Positions 5,742-7,079 of a stretch of DNA of 7,079 bases are shown here, one piece after another; within the stretch, counting starts at the first letter, position 1, and every line of letters begins with the position of its first letter. A program made the position numbers and the translations under genes. Origin of the DNA: 2-12-FULL-41-16 sp964390625 (GTDB taxonomy: Bacteria; Patescibacteriota; Patescibacteriia; Magasanikbacterales; UBA922); the NCBI GenBank assembly GCA_964390625.1, contig CAYMID010000034.1, positions 1 through 7,079 on the forward strand, given 5' to 3'. Below the pieces are notes generated by a model that was given only the letters and a program-made list of their open reading frames with translations, ran no database searches and was not told the DNA's origin.

Positions 5742-6179
5742 ATGTCTTGGTTACACAAAATTGTTAAGCACCGCCAGGTTTTGACTTTGGTGGCTGCAGT
5801 AGTAATGGGTTTGGTGCTCGCACCATCCTTGAGTATGGCCGCCTCGTCGACTGATACTTTTGGTTTAAAGCCTCTTGATACCGAATTGCAGGGTACGCTG
5901 GGTAACAGCGACCTCCGCACGACCGTAGCTCGTCTTATCAACGTCGCTTTGAGTCTCTTGGGCGTCATCGCCGTGGTGATCATCCTCGCGGGTGGTTTCA
6001 AATGGATGACAGCTGGTGGCAACGACGATAAAGTTGCTGAAGCTCGCAAGATGATTTTCTCGGGCGTGATCGGTTTGGCAATCATTTTGTCATCGTGGGC
6101 CATTGCTCTGTTCGTTCTCAATCGTTTGCGCGATGCGACTACTTCAGGCAATATTCCAACAGGTCTCGACACCGAATAA
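5742..6179 (+). CDS. P4: VirB2/TrbC-like pilin, probable major subunit
   Basis: A 145-aa protein with a basic N-terminus and signal peptide ending near LSMA (30-33), giving a mature protein of about 111 residues, close to VirB2-type pilins. A short exported stretch without cysteine (34-60) precedes helix one (about 65-87), the loop MTAGGNDDKVAEARK (89-103) and helix two (about 105-127), then a polar tail. The AGGFKWM..GGNDD..AEAR pattern is the clearest version of the motif shared by all six paralogues. Isoleucine codons are ATC six, ATT five and ATA none. With the strong Shine-Dalgarno sequence, candidate internal promoter and long downstream hairpin, this suggests high expression, so it is the best major-subunit candidate (inference). 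GTG at 5733 is rejected as start because it lies in the Shine-Dalgarno sequence. Confidence 0.82.
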   Translation: MSWLHKIVKHRQVLTLVAAVVMGLVLAPSLSMAASSTDTFGLKPLDTELQGTLGNSDLRTTVARLINVALSLLGVIAVVIILAGGFKWMTAGGNDDKVAEARKMIFSGVIGLAIILSSWAIALFVLNRLRDATTSGNIPTGLDTE

Positions 6180-6185
6180 AAACTG

Positions 6186-6240
6186 CAGGCCGGGCAGCTT
6201 TCCAAACCCATACGTATTTTGGAGAGCTGCCCCGGGCCTG
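6186..6240 (+). other. long stable hairpin downstream of P4
   Basis: Outer arms caggcc (6186-6191) and ggcctg (6235-6240) plus inner arms 6192-6206 and 6218-6232 give about 21 pairs, with one 2-nt bulge (6233-6234) and one T-G wobble. The 11-nt loop contains the palindrome atacgtat. It begins 7 nt after the P4 stop. No T-run follows, so it is not a standard intrinsic terminator; a 3' stabilising or processing hairpin, or a factor-dependent attenuator, fits better. Confidence 0.75.
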
Positions 6241-6242
6241 GG

Positions 6243-6277
6243 TTTGACTAGTAATGCGTGGTTTTGACTAGGCATTA
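6243..6277 (+). repeat. direct repeat tttgactag, 20-bp period, with small inverted repeat
   Basis: tttgactag occurs at 6243-6251 and 6263-6271, a 20-bp period or about two helical turns. Both copies contain TTGACT, a good -35 hexamer. taatgc (6252-6257) and gcatta (6272-6277) form an inverted repeat overlapping the second copy. The spacing on one face of the helix suggests a protein binding site, or a duplicated -35; neither is proven. Confidence 0.45.
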
Positions 6278-6292
6278 ACAGTTAAATTTATC
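6264..6292 (+). promoter_or_regulatory. weak candidate promoter for P5
   Basis: TTGACT (6264-6269) and TTTATC (6287-6292) are 17 bp apart. The -35 is good, but the -10 is poor and ends only 4 nt before the P5 ATG, so the transcript would start inside the gene. It is listed because of the repeated TTGACT upstream; read-through past the P4 hairpin is an equally good explanation of P5 expression. Confidence 0.2.
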
Positions 6293-6296
6293 TGAT

Positions 6297-6707
6297 ATGA
6301 AAAAAAGCCTGTGGGCCGTAGTTACGGGGCTCAGCGCGCTGGCCGTTATTCTCACTGGTTGGGTGTTACCACAACCAACATTGGCCGTGGCTGAATGTGG
6401 TGTCAATGATCCACTTGGCCTTGACTGCGCTGCTTCAACCGGTTTAACCAATCAAGACCCGCGTTTAGTGGTGGGTCGTATTATTAATGTCTCTTTAACG
6501 TTATTGGGGACCATTGCAGTAGCTCTGATTGTGTACGCTGGCTTCTTGTGGATGACCGCAGCGGGTAATGATGACCAAATTAGTAAAGCTCGCAGCATTA
6601 TCACGGCAGCCGTGATTGGGTTAGTAATTATCCTTTCCGCGTACGCCATTACCAACTTTATCATTGGTAATATTTACAAGGCGACCACCACGCAGACCTA
6701 TCCGTAA
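6297..6707 (+). CDS. P5: VirB2/TrbC-like pilin paralogue
   Basis: A 136-aa protein with a signal peptide ending near TLAVA (28-32). A short exported segment has two cysteines (34 and 44), possibly one disulfide. Helix one is about 59-82, the loop is WMTAAGNDDQISKARS (85-100), and helix two is about 102-124, followed by a short Thr-rich tail. The core is very close to P4 (GNDD and the AR of KAR/EAR), and helix two shares SAYAITNFI with P6. It is separated from P4 by 117 nt carrying the hairpin and direct repeats, and from P6 by 10 nt. No Shine-Dalgarno sequence is seen and no ATA codons are used. It is likely a second small pilin subunit or a recent duplicate; its distinct role cannot be read from the sequence. 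Confidence 0.8.
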   Translation: MKKSLWAVVTGLSALAVILTGWVLPQPTLAVAECGVNDPLGLDCAASTGLTNQDPRLVVGRIINVSLTLLGTIAVALIVYAGFLWMTAAGNDDQISKARSIITAAVIGLVIILSAYAITNFIIGNIYKATTTQTYP

Positions 6708-6717
6708 TTGTTTCTCT

Positions 6718-7079
6718 ATGAAAACCTGGCAAAAGTTATTGACCGAGCTCGCTGTTGGCCTAACTGCAGTGACAGCTTTGGTGCTGCCCCAGGTTGGCTT
6801 GGCGGTTGATCAACCAGCCGATAAATATGGCCTAAAGGCAACCGCCGGTGCTGCCGAGATTCCTACTGACAAAAATATTCAGACAATTATTGGTAACGTG
6901 ATTGGGACCGCCCTGTCCATGATCTCGGTGTTGTTTTTCGCCCTCATGTTATACGCTGGGATCAAGTGGATGCTGGCCCGTGGTGATAGCGAGGAAGCAC
7001 GTAAGGCCCTGGACACCATTATCGCCGCTATCATCGGTATGCTCGTGGTGTTGGGTTCATACGCCATTACCAACTTTGT
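6718..7079 (+). CDS. P6: VirB2/TrbC-like pilin paralogue, truncated by window end
   Basis: ATG at 6718 opens 120 codons that stay open to the window edge, so the C-terminus is missing. Residues 1-29 are a signal peptide ending VGLA. A short cysteine-free exported segment (30-52) follows, then helix one (about 55-81), the loop WMLARGDSEEARKALD (84-99) and helix two (from about 101, ending SYAITNF at the edge). The loop differs from P4 and P5: RGDSEEAR replaces GGNDDKVAEAR and is shorter between the glycine and the AR. It lies 10 nt after P5 without a Shine-Dalgarno sequence and is probably co-transcribed. By comparison with P4 and P5 only about 10-30 residues should be missing. Confidence 0.78.
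   Translation, partial: MKTWQKLLTELAVGLTAVTALVLPQVGLAVDQPADKYGLKATAGAAEIPTDKNIQTIIGNVIGTALSMISVLFFALMLYAGIKWMLARGDSEEARKALDTIIAAIIGMLVVLGSYAITNF

Noticed and set aside
6186..6240. Hairpin after P4 as a standard Rho-independent terminator
   Set aside because: No T-tract follows the stem, and two more family members continue downstream on the same strand.
1386..6664. Reverse-strand open frames opposite galU, the solute-binding gene and the pilin genes
   Set aside because: They mirror strongly coding forward genes, have no family-like motifs, and no promoter or spacing that would support them.

Overview
The window has the look of a Patescibacteria (Candidate Phyla Radiation) contig. It carries a compact rpsF-ssb-rpsR operon and very small intergenic distances. 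Almost no gene has a Shine-Dalgarno sequence, and a run of short two-helix VirB2/TrbC-like (T4SS pilin-type) proteins follows, of a kind often seen tandemly in CPR genomes. The standard code fits: TAA dominates, TAG ends the solute-binding protein, and TGA ends galU. The lineage is inferred from gene content and style; nothing here fixes the phylum.

Positions 1-1425 hold the informational operon: rpsF (S6, with a long acidic Thr/Pro/Glu-rich tail), a 104-bp spacer with nested inverted repeats, ssb, rpsR (S18), and a strong intrinsic terminator. An extended -10 promoter then starts a second transcription unit on the same strand. It begins with galU (UTP-glucose-1-phosphate uridylyltransferase), whose stop overlaps the next start (ATGA).

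From 2346 to the window end there are six paralogous signal-peptide plus two-helix pilin-like genes, called P1 to P6 here. They are interrupted once by a family-1 extracellular solute-binding lipoprotein with no permease or ATPase beside it. P1, the solute-binding protein, P2 and P3 are packed 1-4 nt apart and have ectodomains with cysteines. P4, P5 and P6 are shorter, use no ATA codons, and are more loosely spaced. P4 alone has a near-perfect Shine-Dalgarno sequence, a candidate internal promoter and a long downstream hairpin, so it is the best candidate for the major subunit. P2 is broken by exactly 100 Ns, a scaffold gap of unknown true length that breaks its reading frame artificially. P6 runs off the window end.

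A reasonable reading, which is inference, is a surface-appendage or secretion locus. P4 would be the bulk subunit, P5 and P6 related subunits, and P1 to P3 cysteine-containing variants with larger exposed domains (tip, adhesin or assembly roles). The solute-binding lipoprotein would be co-translated with them, possibly for capture of sugars or oligomers at the cell surface. No VirB4, VirB6, VirD4 or other secretion ATPase or channel gene lies inside the window, so the assembly machinery is not shown.
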